Below are positions 1-11,655 of a stretch of DNA of 64,000 nucleotides, piece by piece. The notes under the pieces are model-generated. The model was given only the letters and a program-made list of their open reading frames with translations. It had not been told where the DNA came from and searched no databases. Position 1 is the first letter of the stretch. Each line of letters begins with the position of its first letter. The translations under genes were made by a program, and so were the position numbers. Origin of the DNA: Pectinophora gossypiella (Eukaryota > Arthropoda > Insecta > Lepidoptera > Gelechiidae); the NCBI RefSeq assembly GCF_024362695.1, contig NC_065415.1:16285438-16349437 (forward strand). The letters run 5' to 3'.

Positions 1-1612
1 CGTACTCTAAGTTCGTACTAATTCCAGTTATACCTAGAATAATTATAGATAGTTAGTTATACCTGCTATCACCGATATAAATAGGTACTATAGTAAGCTG
101 GAAAGTAAGTATGCAAACTGTCGAGAAAGTTTTAAAGTAGTTTCCTATTTAATATCTAAACCTAAATGTCCTAAATGTCTACCTAACCTACGTTCTGGAC
201 GAGGAGTGCGTGTATGTTACAACAAACACCTCTACCTACCCCACTGGGAATTCAAGCGTGATGCTCTGCCAAGCTATGTTATGTCAACAGACCTAGTTAT
301 CAAGACAATTCAAATTTCTGTCGCAAAAGAAAAGTGATATGTTAATAGGTATATTATCAATTGACGACAATCTAATGGGAACACATTAATTGCTAATTAA
401 CAACAAAACCGCCAACGCGGCTTCCTAGTCGCCGTGGGAGTTGTTAAACTTCGCAAAAACTGCTAAATCAATAGCGTAACATTCTAATACTTTAAGAATT
501 GCTTCACAAACATAGCGTCATACAAATAACTTTGCAAGCAGGCTTAGTGTAAACGTACGCATCTAGCAAGCATTGTAATACTAATCACTCTGAATCTCCG
601 TATAAGACTATGTAGCTTAATTTCAGAATAGGTACCGAAGTAGGCATGTGTGCGCTGGAGTGCCGGATGTTGGCGGCTGTGCGCACGCGCTGGGAAAATG
701 ACATACTATTTTCACTTTCGATCGATTCAATTACACCAGATATACCGCCCTGTATATCTATCACTAGTTCTCCGCCCGCAACTCAGTCCGTGTGGACTTC
801 AGTTTGTCGCAATAAGGACTCAAGAGTCTAAACTTTATGTTTTTTTAAAACAAGGTCTGGAGCCCTGTGCCGAGGTTGTTCGTACAGCTTCTTTTCCTCG
901 GCTATACAGGTTGTGAGAAACTGCAGTAGTTTTAGGTGGATCAGGCGTTCGTTATGTAAAAAATGACGATTCAAAGTGTACTTAACTATGTTACCTACTG
1001 AATAAAGATATTTTTGAATTAAAATATGAAACCTTTCTTTGGAACATACCTACCTAAGTACTCTAAGTAGGTATATACATAAGAAATTGATAGGTAAGAG
1101 TACCTACATAGATATGCCCGTCCCGTCTTGTGGACGGTGCTTTATTTTTCCTGGGTTTCGAATTATATAGTGCCAAATTTCATCCTAATCGGCCCAGCGG
1201 TTTAAGTTTAAGAAATAAACAGACGCAGTCACTTTCGCATCCTGATTTTATGATATTATAAACTACGGCTGTGGATATAGAAATACTTATGTAAGTATTC
1301 GCTCCATCTACCTCAATGCAAAATTTCTACCTGATAATTACTGCAGTCGTAATACTTTAGTATTTCCGTTTCCTTAAAGCTGATAGGTTCTTGAACCTTG
1401 AGAATTTTTTTATCGTAATAGGTAATAATTATCTTTATTTAGCCATAATCTACATATCCACTTTTTGAAATGACTTTTTTGATGAATCAGAAACAGCATT
1501 GTAAATATTATTCTTCTTTCTTTCGAATTGATAGATTATAGAGGTACTATTTATTGAGCCAGTCGTCAGTAGCCACCAAATCGTCCCTTACCACCAGCCG
1601 GGCAAGAAAAAC
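1..1612. other. gene-free region with decayed repeats
   Basis: No credible coding exon seen. The stretches at about 758-826 (TCCGCCCGCAACTCAGTCCG) and 1165-1260 (AAATTTCATCCTAATCGG) match the 3' end of an RTE-like repeat that is better preserved at 25262-25490. The stretch 866-940 is an inverted copy of sequence at about 47640-47740. The short open frames at 646-916 overlap these repeats and look fortuitous. Confidence 0.6.
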
Positions 1613-1618
1613 AAGATA

Positions 1619-3377
1619 TCGACGGGGAAGAAGCAAATACTCCTATCTTACACAGACCTAACTTTACAGGAGGAGGAAAAAACTGAATAACTTTTTTGTT
1701 AATAATTATAGCGCGACGTCATGTTCTGAAGGTAGTTTTGTTATTTCAAGAGACATTTTTTTAAACTAATATTAATTTTGTATATATAGAGGAATTAAAG
1801 TTAATGTAAGTTAGAGCCTATTGGTTTCTGTGTTGGGTCGAAAGTTTTGACGTTAGACGGTTTTTCCACTTGCAATTAATCCTTCAAATTCCTATTTTTT
1901 GACTTATTTCTCTTTGTAAACTATTCACTGTAGCTTCAAAAACCTATTAATAATTAAAAAAAACAATAATTATAAAACTAACGTAAATTATACATGATTT
2001 TGTAAGATAGGATGTATTGCTTTGAATGAATTTCAAATTATGTTCAAGTTAGGAGATATTATAAAGCAATGCCGCAACATTTAACTAGTAAATATTTAAC
2101 TGTAAATTATTATAAAGCATGCAATATAATAACAAATAATCGTATGTTTTTAATAAATACTGAAACGACAGCTTTTTTAAAGAAAGTGCTACGCTTAGCA
2201 TTTTTAATGAAAATAAACTTTGATCTTAAACAAGGTTTAACAAATTATTTATTGATCATGATAAAGTAGGCACCTTCGTTTTTTAATTGGCATTTAAAAA
2301 AATATCAATATAGTACGAATTATATATTTATTAAATCAATAATCAACTGAGATCAACAAGTAGGTACTTATTAAAATCATTATCAATAGCCCGGTCAATA
2401 AAGGGGTTGTAGATTATGTGGGAGGAATCCTATGATTTTTCTTCAGGAATGTGTTCCGGAACACATTCCTGAATGTGTCCTTATTTATGGAGTTAACATA
2501 GTAAAAATTCCCACGTTTACATGGTGTCATTTCCGTAACTTAATGTTTACCAAACCATACAAAAATATAAAATATCGATATTTTTGTATGGTATTGGTCG
2601 TTCGATTTACTTCTCACTTTTTATTCTAAATTTCTCTCCAAAATTAAAACTGGGAATTTTTTGACAAAAAGTTAATTATAAATAACCCAGTTATCCAATA
2701 TCAAATAATTAACTTGTCAAACAATTTTTATTAATAACTGTCTTTAAAAAAATGTTTTGTGTTGCGGAATGGGTGTAGGTCAGAGATACCAATTTTGAGT
2801 TTTTCGCTGATATCTCAAAAACGATGCGTCCTAGAGAAAATAACTTTTATATTAATTTAAAGAACATTAAATTGTCTACAAATTTGTTAATATAATATTT
2901 TTTTGATATTTCGCCCGTTTTCGAGCTACACGCTTAGGAAAAAAATAATTCAATATTGAAAAGTGTCAGTGATCGAATCACCCCAAAAAGTAGATCTTGG
3001 GTCCATCATCTCTTATTTTTGAAACAAAGACACATTCGTGCCATGCCCATTGCCCATCATCATCCATCAACCTCCATCATCTTCCATTAAATAAAAAAAC
3101 TCATGCTTGATTCTGAAGACAGGAGCTATTATCGATTAAAACATGAGATAGGAGTTATTTATTTCTGTAGAAAGGAGATATTTTTATAAAAAATATTGCA
3201 GCATATAAAATCTTTATTTTAAGAGCTATTTCTATTCATCGAAAATCACCCTAAAAGTAGGAAATATACAACGGAAATCTTGCCAGCCAACGTAAAATTA
3301 AATTTCGCAACGAACTACATCAAAAAGTCGATTTGCCTAAAAATGTAAGATAGGAGTATTTGCTTCTTCCCCGTCGA
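1619..3377. mobile_element. 1.76-kb TIR element, non-autonomous DNA transposon
   Basis: Positions 1619-1652 and 3344-3377 are perfect 34-bp inverted copies of each other (TCGACGGGGAAGAAGCAAAT and onward). Each is bordered outside by TA (1617-1618 and 3378-3379), consistent with a TA target duplication as made by Tc1/mariner-like or piggyBac-like enzymes. The interior has no long open frame and no recognisable transposase, so it is probably mobilised in trans. It holds a 32-bp perfect palindrome near its centre. Superfamily is not assigned. Confidence 0.75.
2442..2473. repeat. perfect 32-bp palindrome
   Basis: The left half TTCAGGAATGTGTTCC is followed directly by its exact reverse complement. 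It lies close to the centre of the 1619-3377 element. A second hairpin follows at about 2553-2590 (arms ACCATACAAAAATAT and ATATTTTTGTATGGT). Confidence 0.9.
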
Positions 3378-3380
3378 TAT

Positions 3381-4260
3381 GAGATGTTGTATATTATGGG
3401 GAACCGTTGTAACTTTAACATTAACTACTTGGCAGGACAAACGAGAAATGCTGAGGGCTCTCATTCGACACGTAAAGAGAGTAATGAGTCAAACTCCTAG
3501 TTGGTATAAATCCTTGTGAACCCCTGAACAAGTTATCCTTACTCCAGCCCACCTGAGTCCGAAACCTATGTACTTGTATTAAGCATTATCGAAATGGGCC
3601 TGGCCTGTTATGATAATGTGTTTGAATATATAAATAAATAAATAAATAAACTTAACTTATATCCAGGAGGGAGATTGACGGATATTTAGATGTAAGGTCC
3701 AAAATACCTTGTTCATGGGCTTTGCACTAATATATCAAAATGAGTAAATGATACAAAGTTGAATTCTATTGAAGGAAATTTATTAGCGTCTTTAGACACA
3801 CGCCCTTAAACATTATCAAATCTTATTAATAAATTATTATTGTTTATTATAATGTTTAGGTTAGTAACATACCCTGTCACACACATTAGTCAGATTGTAA
3901 TAGTATATGAATGAATGAAAATTATAGGTATTGTGTAGGTATAATAAGTACCTTTGTAAATCTTAAATACCTATGCAGTATTGTACTGAATCAATTTATC
4001 AGTGGAGACCTTGGTAATATTATTTTTAAATTAATATCACAAAATAAAAACCCTTTTCTTCAGTGTAAATAATACCACTTTGTAAGGTTAGTTAGTTACA
4101 ATAAATTACTAAAATATAAAAAGAAATAATTAATGTATGATGAATGTAGCTTCTCAACAATGTATGATATGAAATCTTAATTAATCTTAATTTTCGGTGG
4201 GACCAAAATATTTACTGCCTTTTGGTACAAAAACATAATGATAATGAGTTCCAAAAGTAT
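3381..4260. other. intergenic; old LINE fragment and (TAAA)n tract
   Basis: The stretch 3420-3475 carries a fragment of the dispersed repeat with the core AACTACTTGGC..GGACAAA seen many times between 30 and 59 kb. Near 3625-3655 is a short (ATAA)n tract of the kind that ends lepidopteran LINE copies. No exon seen; the part next to 4261 is probably 3' UTR and flank of the minus-strand gene. Confidence 0.5.
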
Positions 4261-5209
4261 TCAAACAGGTAATGGATCCTTCCCAGTTGGTTGTGATGAT
4301 TCAGCTTGAATCTCAATGTTCTCACCGGAGTGGTGTACCTCCACTTTGACAATAGATATATTGCTACCGTTGCTGGGGGCAATCTCAATCTTCAGTTCGC
4401 CAACCCCCATCACAGGAGTTTCTTTCTTCAACAAATCCATCTCCTCCGTCTTCAGTAATTTAACTCCCGATAATTCTTGTAATTTCTTCAAGTGCCTTAA
4501 CCATTCCTCATTCTTAATCTGTGGTTCGTCTTCTTCATCTATTTCTTCTACTATCATCTCTCTAATATCTTTAATGTTCCGATTTAATCCCTGATTGTAC
4601 ATTGTCTTATAATGAAATAGTTGTTGATCATTGATGTTTACATCCAGTACGTTCATTTCAGAATCACTATCATCAACTTCGGGGTTGATGTGGTTGATTT
4701 CACTACATGATACTGTGGAGCCAGTGCCCGATGGTGACACGTTGGTCCTGGCGGGTGGACTGTCGAGCTCATCGTCCTCAGATTCGCCGTTACTATCGCT
4801 CCTCACGAGTAGCACTTTCTCATGGCCAAATGGGAATTCACACTCAGTGTTTTCACACATGAGAATTTTCTCATTAAAGTTTATAAAGAATAGCCGGATT
4901 TCAGAATTACATAAGGGGCATAGCTGAAACGAAAATTTAAAGTTACAGAACATATAATTATTTGCAATCAATAAAATAGCATATAGGTTAGATACCAGGT
5001 AGTTACATACCCTGTCTGCATCCATCGCCGCATCCAAATTGTCTGACATGGCATCAGAAGAAAAAGCCTGAAAAATAGAAAACTGATGTGAGGCAAGGTG
5101 GGATTATATTAAGAAAATGCAAAGTAACTTCAAGACTTAGCAGTGTTAAAAATAACCAAAACCGCAAACTTACATTTCCAAAATCAACTGTTCCACTTTC
5201 ACCACCCAT
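4261..5209 (-). CDS. USPL1-like N-terminal zinc-motif protein
   Basis: Three exons on the minus strand: 5209-5174, 5067-5011 and 4923-4261. The donors are GTAAGT and GTATGT, both acceptors end in CAG, and all joins are phase 0. The predicted protein is about 251 residues. Near the N-terminus it has Cys33-x2-Cys36 and Cys54-x4-Cys59 in the pattern CPLC..F.E.I.MCE...C.FPFG, which closely resembles the N-terminal motif of the SUMO isopeptidase USPL1. The rest is acidic and serine-rich with a charged helical stretch (NEEWLRHLKKLQEL). No Cys/His/Asp peptidase domain is visible, so catalytic activity should not be assumed. The start at 5209 has a good context (AACATGG); in-frame upstream ATGs at 5254 and 5233 are possible. 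It is head-to-head with Sod1, 1.2 kb away. The exon structure is strong; the family name is inferred from the motif alone. Confidence 0.72.
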
Positions 5210-5254
5210 GTTGCCACCGATAGTATAATGCATGTCTAGTGTTACGTTGAGCAA

Positions 5255-6348
5255 AGTATATTATTTTCGTTTACTTACTATTAAAATTTTGAGATTATTT
5301 GTTTTGTTTTCGGTCGTTTTTAAGTTATTGAAATTGATTGATCGCTAAACAGTGTTGCCAATAAATATAAATAAATAGTCTGGATTGATTTAAGTGCGGT
5401 GCGCCATCCACATGTTAATCCGATACCGGTACCGGACCGGGTTCATGCTTTTATGTCTATGGGTTCATGGTGCGGCCCGCACAAATTCGATCGCCTGTTA
5501 CTACCTACTAAAAGAAATTACTCTCTTTACGCATAGGTATTTGGCGCTAATAAGTGGTTATCGTGCAAATAACAATAAGAAATTTATAAAAACCTGTGAT
5601 AAAAACCAGTTAAAAACACTCTCAAGTGTTTAATTTTTTTTAAATCATAGATTGACCGTCTATTAGGTACACCTGTACATCAAGTAAGTGAAATGACAAA
5701 TCGGGGAAACCGTCTATTCTATTCTATACAAGGTCTTTTTTTTTTTTTTGGTTTGGTTTTCCCCGAAGGGTAAGGCAAAGGGAACTATGCCCATACAGCC
5801 ATGTCTGACGTATTTTTTTTCTTGATGATTAATGAAATGATGAAAGGTGATGATGATGAAACCTAAGCCCCCACCCTCGGAGTAGACTCCTACTCCGAAC
5901 CCCAAACGAATTAACTCAAAAGTCCGCATAAACTTTTGAGTTATGAAGCGGCTTCCTGACACGAAGCGAAAATAGGCAGATACACTTTGTTTATTGAATA
6001 CTCCAATATAATAACACTCGCGAATGTCTTCCGACTAACTTAATGCGATCATTAACCACAAAACACCACTTCGTATTAATTATTTAGATTATTCAATGAA
6101 GAAAGCAACTGTCCCGTTCCCGCCTCCCGCCAAAAAGCCCTATACAAGGTCTTTGGGGGAAACCATGGGGAAACTCAAACCAAGGACCAAGTTCTTTGAC
6201 GCGAACGAACGTCGTTTTGACATCAAACGTCACAAACGTCATTTGCGGAAGCGCTCGATCGTGCTCCAAGAAAAAAACTCGTAAATTGAAACCGACTGCA
6301 ATAGGCACTTGTCGTCATTAGTGTTAAATGTTTAATTGAGCTGTACAT
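5255..6348. other. head-to-head intergenic region
   Basis: Lies between the divergent USPL1-like and Sod1 starts, so it should contain both promoters. An inserted repeat occupies about 5727-5962. The stretch 6096-6308 has open frames on both strands (62 and 71 codons), but they lack family features and lie just upstream of Sod1, so I treat them as flank or 5' UTR. Confidence 0.5.
5727..5962. repeat. dispersed repeat with internal hairpins
   Basis: A poly-T run is followed by GGTTTTCCCCGAAGGGTAAG and onward, a sequence I recall as common in lepidopteran genomes. Two short stem-loops are visible: TCGGAGTAG against CTACTCCGA (about 5877-5898) and AACTCAAAAGT against ACTTTTGAGTT (about 5915-5943). 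The element class is not assigned. Confidence 0.5.
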
Positions 6349-6350
6349 AT

Positions 6351-6356
6351 TCAGTT
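6351..6356 (+). promoter_or_regulatory. candidate arthropod initiator of Sod1
   Basis: TCAGTT matches the arthropod initiator consensus (TCAGT) about 33 bases upstream of the Sod1 ATG. No TATA box is evident at the usual spacing. This is inference from the motif only. Confidence 0.3.
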
Positions 6357-6384
6357 ACAAATAAAAATTTTCGCCTAATAGAAA

Positions 6385-9300
6385 ATGGCAACTAAAAAAG
6401 CAGTGTGCGTATTGAAAGGCGACGTTACCGGCACGGTTTACTTCGACCAGAAGGTAATTTTCCAAATTATTCCATGTTTCTCGAGCTGTCATACAGTGAC
6501 CTTAGTACCCGCTGTAGCCTTTTATCAGGATTGCACAATAATTATGTGAAGAGGTAAACAACATGGAGTGCCGTACTCGGCGCTTAAATAAACATACTTA
6601 TATCAAATAGACAGTTCTAGAAGCACGTAAAACACCTAGTTTCATGTGCTAATACTGTAACCACAAAACGACTGCGGCATAAGCAGTCATTTGTAGGAAA
6701 CATGATAAGATATTCCCTGAAATTGTTAGATAGCATCTTAATGCAATCCTTGTTGTTACTCTGTTGTAGGAGACCATCATTTCTAGGCTTACGGAAAAAG
6801 TAGGTAGGTAATTACCTACTTCAAAATCAATTCCATTTCAATGTCTAATGGATTTCATGCATACATAGAAACATAAAATGAAAACAACCTTATGGCCCCA
6901 ATAGAACATGGAATTTTAATAGACACTCAGTGATGCCAACTTAGCTACTTTATAGCTAGATCTAGCTATTATTTAGTGACATACATATAGTGACACAATT
7001 TAATAAATCTGGTACCTAGCTAAAAGTTTTAGCTACTTTTCATTTCAAGCTTTAACTTGCCTTTCATTGGCACATGTTAATGCAGAGGTAGAGAGATTGT
7101 TTTCACAAATGAATTAAGATAAAAATAAGCAAAGAAACTGAATAAGTTTGATAACTCCCAAGTCCTCTGCATTAGCATCTCAGCAAAAGTGGTAAATGCT
7201 GCAAAAAATGTATTTTGCCTAAAGATGTACTGCTTGAAATGAAAACCACAGCACATCATCATCTCTTGTTGGAATTAATAAAAAAATGATTGTCAGAAAT
7301 TGACATTTCAATATAGTAACTGGGTAAAGCTGGCAGTTAGCAACACTGCTACAGGACATTCTTCCATGTTAAAAAAATATGACCTTGACCATAATTTAAT
7401 TACTTTGAGTGCAAAACACTCTTATTATGTTACCTACATATTACTATTATATACAACTGTTACTATAGGTACTCTTGATAAGCTGCAACTTATCACCTGT
7501 AGTTAATATAAATAACTTTGTAGGTGTTCAATTTTTATTCGTAATATAATAACTCCATCCATAATAATAGAGGATCCATAACTTATTTATAATACTCCCC
7601 TTAGTGCTTGAAAATCCATTAACCTATTTACCTGTGTGAGAGATTGTAGGTGTAAGAGAGCCTAACATCTTATTACATAAATCATCATAATATGATGTAA
7701 TCCAAAGACAATTTCATAAAAAAAGAGAAAATAAAATTGAAAAAATTCAGACGTGACTTGAACCCACGGCTGCAGCTCTCGTAAAGATGTACAAGCGTGT
7801 TGAACCATTACACCACTGATATACTAAAACCCGTCAGAGTCATATATTTCTGATTACCATACACAATAGACTTTACGTTGTGTCTGGTTGAGGTCTGCGT
7901 TCCAGCATTCGAAAGTTAATTTTCTCTTTGCGAGTCACCCTAAGCATGGGTGAGTGCTATAAAACAAAAATTTCATAACACATTTCTACTTTCTAGTCAA
8001 TATTGTTGATATTTTAAAATCCAGGTAGATAGGGATCCAGGGATAGGCTGATCCCTTATCACCATAAGGTTCATCATATCCATCTTAGGACTTCGTATCA
8101 ACAGTGGCTGCAAGTTGTCTTTGATTACTTGTGGCTCTGCCCACCCCAGTTGGGATTACGGGCGTGAGTTTATGTATGTATGTATGTATGTTAAAATCCA
8201 GGTACATGTCTACTTACTCTAAGTCATTTTCCTTATTGATAACTGTGACTGTAAGTTCTTATACTACATTGGTGTGGTGTGGGTACTTAGTTCATCTTGC
8301 TTACCTCTTGAGTACCCCAATTGTGATATAGTTGTTAGCTTGTTTTTATGCTATGTGTTATGTAAATACTTATTATAATGTAATGTACTGAGTTATATTC
8401 GCTATATAGTGGAGAGTACTCAAAATTATTTGTAACAAATATATTTCATAAAAATATTTGAAAATATACTTTATTTCGGACATCCATATCTAAGTCAAAA
8501 ATTTATAAAACTTAAATTATATCTTTCTGATAATAAAAAAAACAAACTAGGCATCCACTACAGGCTTTGTCAAATTTAAAATAATTAATTATAATTATAT
8601 TTCATTATAAAATTTTGTCCGTCTATTATGTTTCAGGATGAAAAATCTCCAGTGGTGGTAACCGGCGAAGTCAGAGGACTCTCCAGGGTGAGGATCTTGC
8701 ATTTTTATTGTCAAATAGAATTAAGATTATATCAAAGTAATCACATAAGATAAAAAAATCAGGACCATTATCATAATCACGAAATATAGAATCAAGTCAG
8801 CAATTCATTTTTAATTTTATAAAGCACAATATCCTTTTAAAATCGGAAATTGAATGTTCGATAAAAGGCAGCTATGTGTGACTTAAACTAAACCACTTTG
8901 AGTTTTGATTGATGAATTTTATACCAATGTTAACAAAACATTGCATCACACATGTAACCTCGAAGGGGTAGGCAGACGTGTGTATCATGTATACTACTAC
9001 ACTCACTCCTCGCCAGCTACATTTAAGTCCCATGTAATAGGGGGGATTTTGTCTGGCCAGATATTGAATGCTGAACAAAAAGTCACATCAAATAACACTA
9101 CTATGCATAACATGAACATAATCAGCCTATATATATGTCCCACTGCGTGGCACAGACCTGCCCTCAATCAACCGGAGGGGGTATGGAGTATACTCCACCA
9201 CGCTGCACGCGGCTGTTAGCCGTTAAAACACCTCCAAACACTACTATAAATCAAAGAATATCAATACCAAAATTCTTTGATTATTGAGGTTTTAGTGATA

Positions 9301-11655
9301 GAAGAAATTCAAACTCTTTTTATAACATTTCAAGTACCCAGCAACACCGTGACAAGTAATATACATGAATGCATAATAAAACTGGGAATACGTCATTGAA
9401 GTCACCGGCGGGTCGGGCGACCTTGATTTATTGATAATTGTCGTAGAGTGACTTGCAAGTACCTCTGTATGTCTTATGTTAGATACAACGAATATTGGTG
9501 TAATTACATTGTCATCATCAAATTAAATGAGTGGTACGTCTTATGATGAATAAAATCAGTTCAACCTACTTTTATATTTTTTTATGCTAATAAATACCAT
9601 AGAATAAGGAATAATACTATAACTCATTAATTTTAAACACTAACTTTTAAAATTAATAAGTTGAGGAAAATATATTTGCCGCGTTTTATATTATTCTTCA
9701 CGTTTATGCATATGAGGAAAAGTTTCAACAATTTGTGGGCTAAATTAATTAAATGTTAAAAATATTTTATTCTAAAAAGCTAAACACTTTTTGCTGGATA
9801 GAGCAGAAGTTTGATTTTTGTTTTAAAATAACACCTTGTGAAATTAACCATAATTAATTATATGGATTTGCGATGTAAGTAAATATTTAAGACATTGGTA
9901 TTGGTAGATAGTTTGTTGTTGATTAGATCAAACTTTTCCTTCTATCTAGCTAGTTTGGTTACATCGGGCCCACGCGAGGAGATACTCCAAATAAAATGTA
10001 ATAAATACTCTATCCGATAATTAACAAACTTATAAACCTTGAGAAATCTACGGAGGCGCACAAATATAAACAAAATATGGATAAAATGATTGAAGAAGGT
10101 TATATTTCCTTTCGTGGACCCGACTATAGAGTAGTTTCATCCATACAACTCGGTACCTGGAATAAAACAAATGTCAGTTCATATCAAATGCCCGATAAGA
10201 CATAAAAAAAGATACTTTTGATTTTTTCTACCCTGACATAGTCGGTCGGATATACCTAATTAATTAAATATAGAACTCACGTTCATAATAGACCTACTAT
10301 ATTTTGACCACAAACGCTATAAGGTACTTCCTCCAACACCGGAACTTAATATCATTACCGTAAACGCTTAAATATCTTAGTTTTTTTTATCTTTGCAAAA
10401 ATCTAGTTAGAACTTATGTATGTCGCCAATTTACATAAGTTCTAACTGGATATTTACAAAAAGACCAAAGATGCTTGGATATTTTTGCGTTCACAGTAAT
10501 AATATTTACTTCTGGTGTTCGAAGAACTACCCTACACCGCGCCTTGGGTGGCAACAGAGCTTCGGGGGGAGAGAAAGAGTAAGCATGAGTTCAAACAATG
10601 CTCTACAAAGATAGAGTACAACAGCAAGCTTCCGCAAACGACAGGCGCGGTATAGCGCTCGCGGTCAGAATAGATATAGGTATAGCTATTATAGTGCTTA
10701 CGCTCTAGCAAGGTGTGTATGAGAGCAGGACAGAAAGATAGAGTGCAGCTTAGTGCGAACGAGACGTATCAATAAGATGTACTATATTGACAGCTCTCCC
10801 ACGCACTATGCTAGAGACCATAACTACCCGATTCCCCGTTCCTACGAGTTTGTAACGTTTCAGGGTAAACACGGATTCCACGTGCATGAGTTCGGCGACA
10901 ACACTAACGGCTGCACGTCAGCCGGGCCTCACTTCAACCCCGCCAAGGTTGACCACGGCGGCCCGGACTCCGACGTGAGACATGTTGGAGACCTGGGGAA
11001 TATCGAGGCCAGTGCCGACGGCGGTGTCACTAAGGTAAGCCGCAGACACTTGATTATTAATCTTATAACTGTCGCAGTATGTTAAATTATTTAAAATATT
11101 TTTTATAACAACGTTAAAGTCAGTCAAAGTAAATAATACTACAGTTAGCATACATAATGATAAATACCATACTTTAACGATGCTTCATCGTCACCATATA
11201 GAGGGTCGTAGTGACACGTACCGAGATTTAGCTCATGATATTGAGTTAATATCAAATGTAAAAATTGGGACAATAAACTTTTTACCTGGATTCGGCGTGA
11301 TCGATGGTTCATTAGGCGTGATTTTATATATCTCCTGTCATCATCTCCTTAGGGTTATTCCGTTTTCACGGGGTCCACTTACCTAACTTGAATATTTGAC
11401 ATGTCCAGTCTTTTACAGAAGCGACTGCCTATCTCACTTTGGTATATTTGTATTAATGTAGAACCAATCGTTCACCAGGTGTGCATCCAAGACGCGCAGA
11501 TCTCGCTGGTGGGCCCCAACAGCATCGTAGGGCGCACGCTGGTGGTGCACGCGGACCCGGACGACCTCGGGCAGGGCGGCCACGACCTCAGCAAGACCAC
11601 CGGCAACGCCGGCGCCCGCGTCGCTTGCGGCGTCATCGGACTGGCACAACCCTAG
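6385..11655 (+). CDS. Sod1: Cu/Zn superoxide dismutase, cytosolic
   Basis: Converts superoxide to oxygen and hydrogen peroxide in the cytosol. Four phase-0 exons: 6385-6453, 8637-8687, 10864-11034 and 11479-11655. Donors are GTAATT, GTGAGG and GTAAGC, and every acceptor ends in AG. The product is 155 residues, the normal length for an insect enzyme. Counting the initiator Met, copper and zinc ligands are His46, His48, His63, His71, His80, Asp83 and His121. Cys57 and Cys147 can form the structural disulfide, and Arg144 is the active-site guide arginine. There is no signal peptide. Introns carry SINE, LINE and other repeat pieces. Intron 3 contains a LINE-like fragment that ends about 45 bases before exon 4. 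A second SOD exon pair lies 1.3 kb downstream, so alternative splicing to it is possible. Confidence 0.97.
7741..7975 (-). repeat. tRNA-derived SINE fragments in Sod1 intron 1
   Basis: On the minus strand, TGGTGTAATGG (A-box-like) and GGTTCAAGTCA (B-box-like) lie about 50 bases apart in 7741-7820, as in tRNA-derived SINE heads. A plus-strand tail piece at 7905-7975 (CACCCTAAGCATGGGTGAG) matches the tail of another copy at 26735-26850. A real tRNA is unlikely: the acceptor stem is not closed. Confidence 0.5.
8036..8195 (+). repeat. LINE-like 3' end with (TATG)n tail
   Basis: A dispersed sequence ending CCCACCCCAGTTGGGATTAC and then (TATG)n. Other copies lie at 22016-22165 (minus), 26240-26365 (plus), 29827-29903 (minus), 34258-34395 (plus), 54226-54262 (minus) and 61430-61471 (plus). 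The constant tail position suggests a non-LTR retrotransposon 3' end. In Sod1 intron 1. Confidence 0.65.
8935..9235. repeat. two adjoining dispersed repeat fragments
   Basis: The stretch 8935-9055 (CGAAGGGGTAGGCAGA and onward) recurs at 21955-21995, 37266-37360, 40742-40840, 49335-49395 and 49805-49845. The stretch 9120-9235 is a minus-strand copy of the family with core CCCAGCAGTGGGACGTATA, seen also near 25905, 30255, 42232, 45188, 47830 and 59310. In Sod1 intron 2. Confidence 0.6.
10403..10449. repeat. hairpin in Sod1 intron 2
   Basis: CTAGTTAGAACTTATGTA at 10403-10420 pairs with 10432-10449 over 17 of 18 positions across an 11-base loop. Pairing of the flanks continues weakly outward. 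It could be a small foldback or a chance hairpin; nothing shows that it is expressed. Confidence 0.6.
11340..11435. repeat. dispersed repeat fragment before Sod1 exon 4
   Basis: Shares CAGAAGCGACTGCCT and a preceding GGTCCACTTACCTAAC with copies at 34905-35020, 37175-37265, 43445-43620 and 43985-44095. It sits about 45 bases upstream of the exon 4 acceptor and so forms part of the intron 3 end. Confidence 0.55.

Noticed and set aside
6093..6308. Overlapping 62- and 71-codon frames just upstream of Sod1
   Set aside because: Opposite strands over the same bases, no family motif, and they lie where the Sod1 promoter or 5' UTR is expected.
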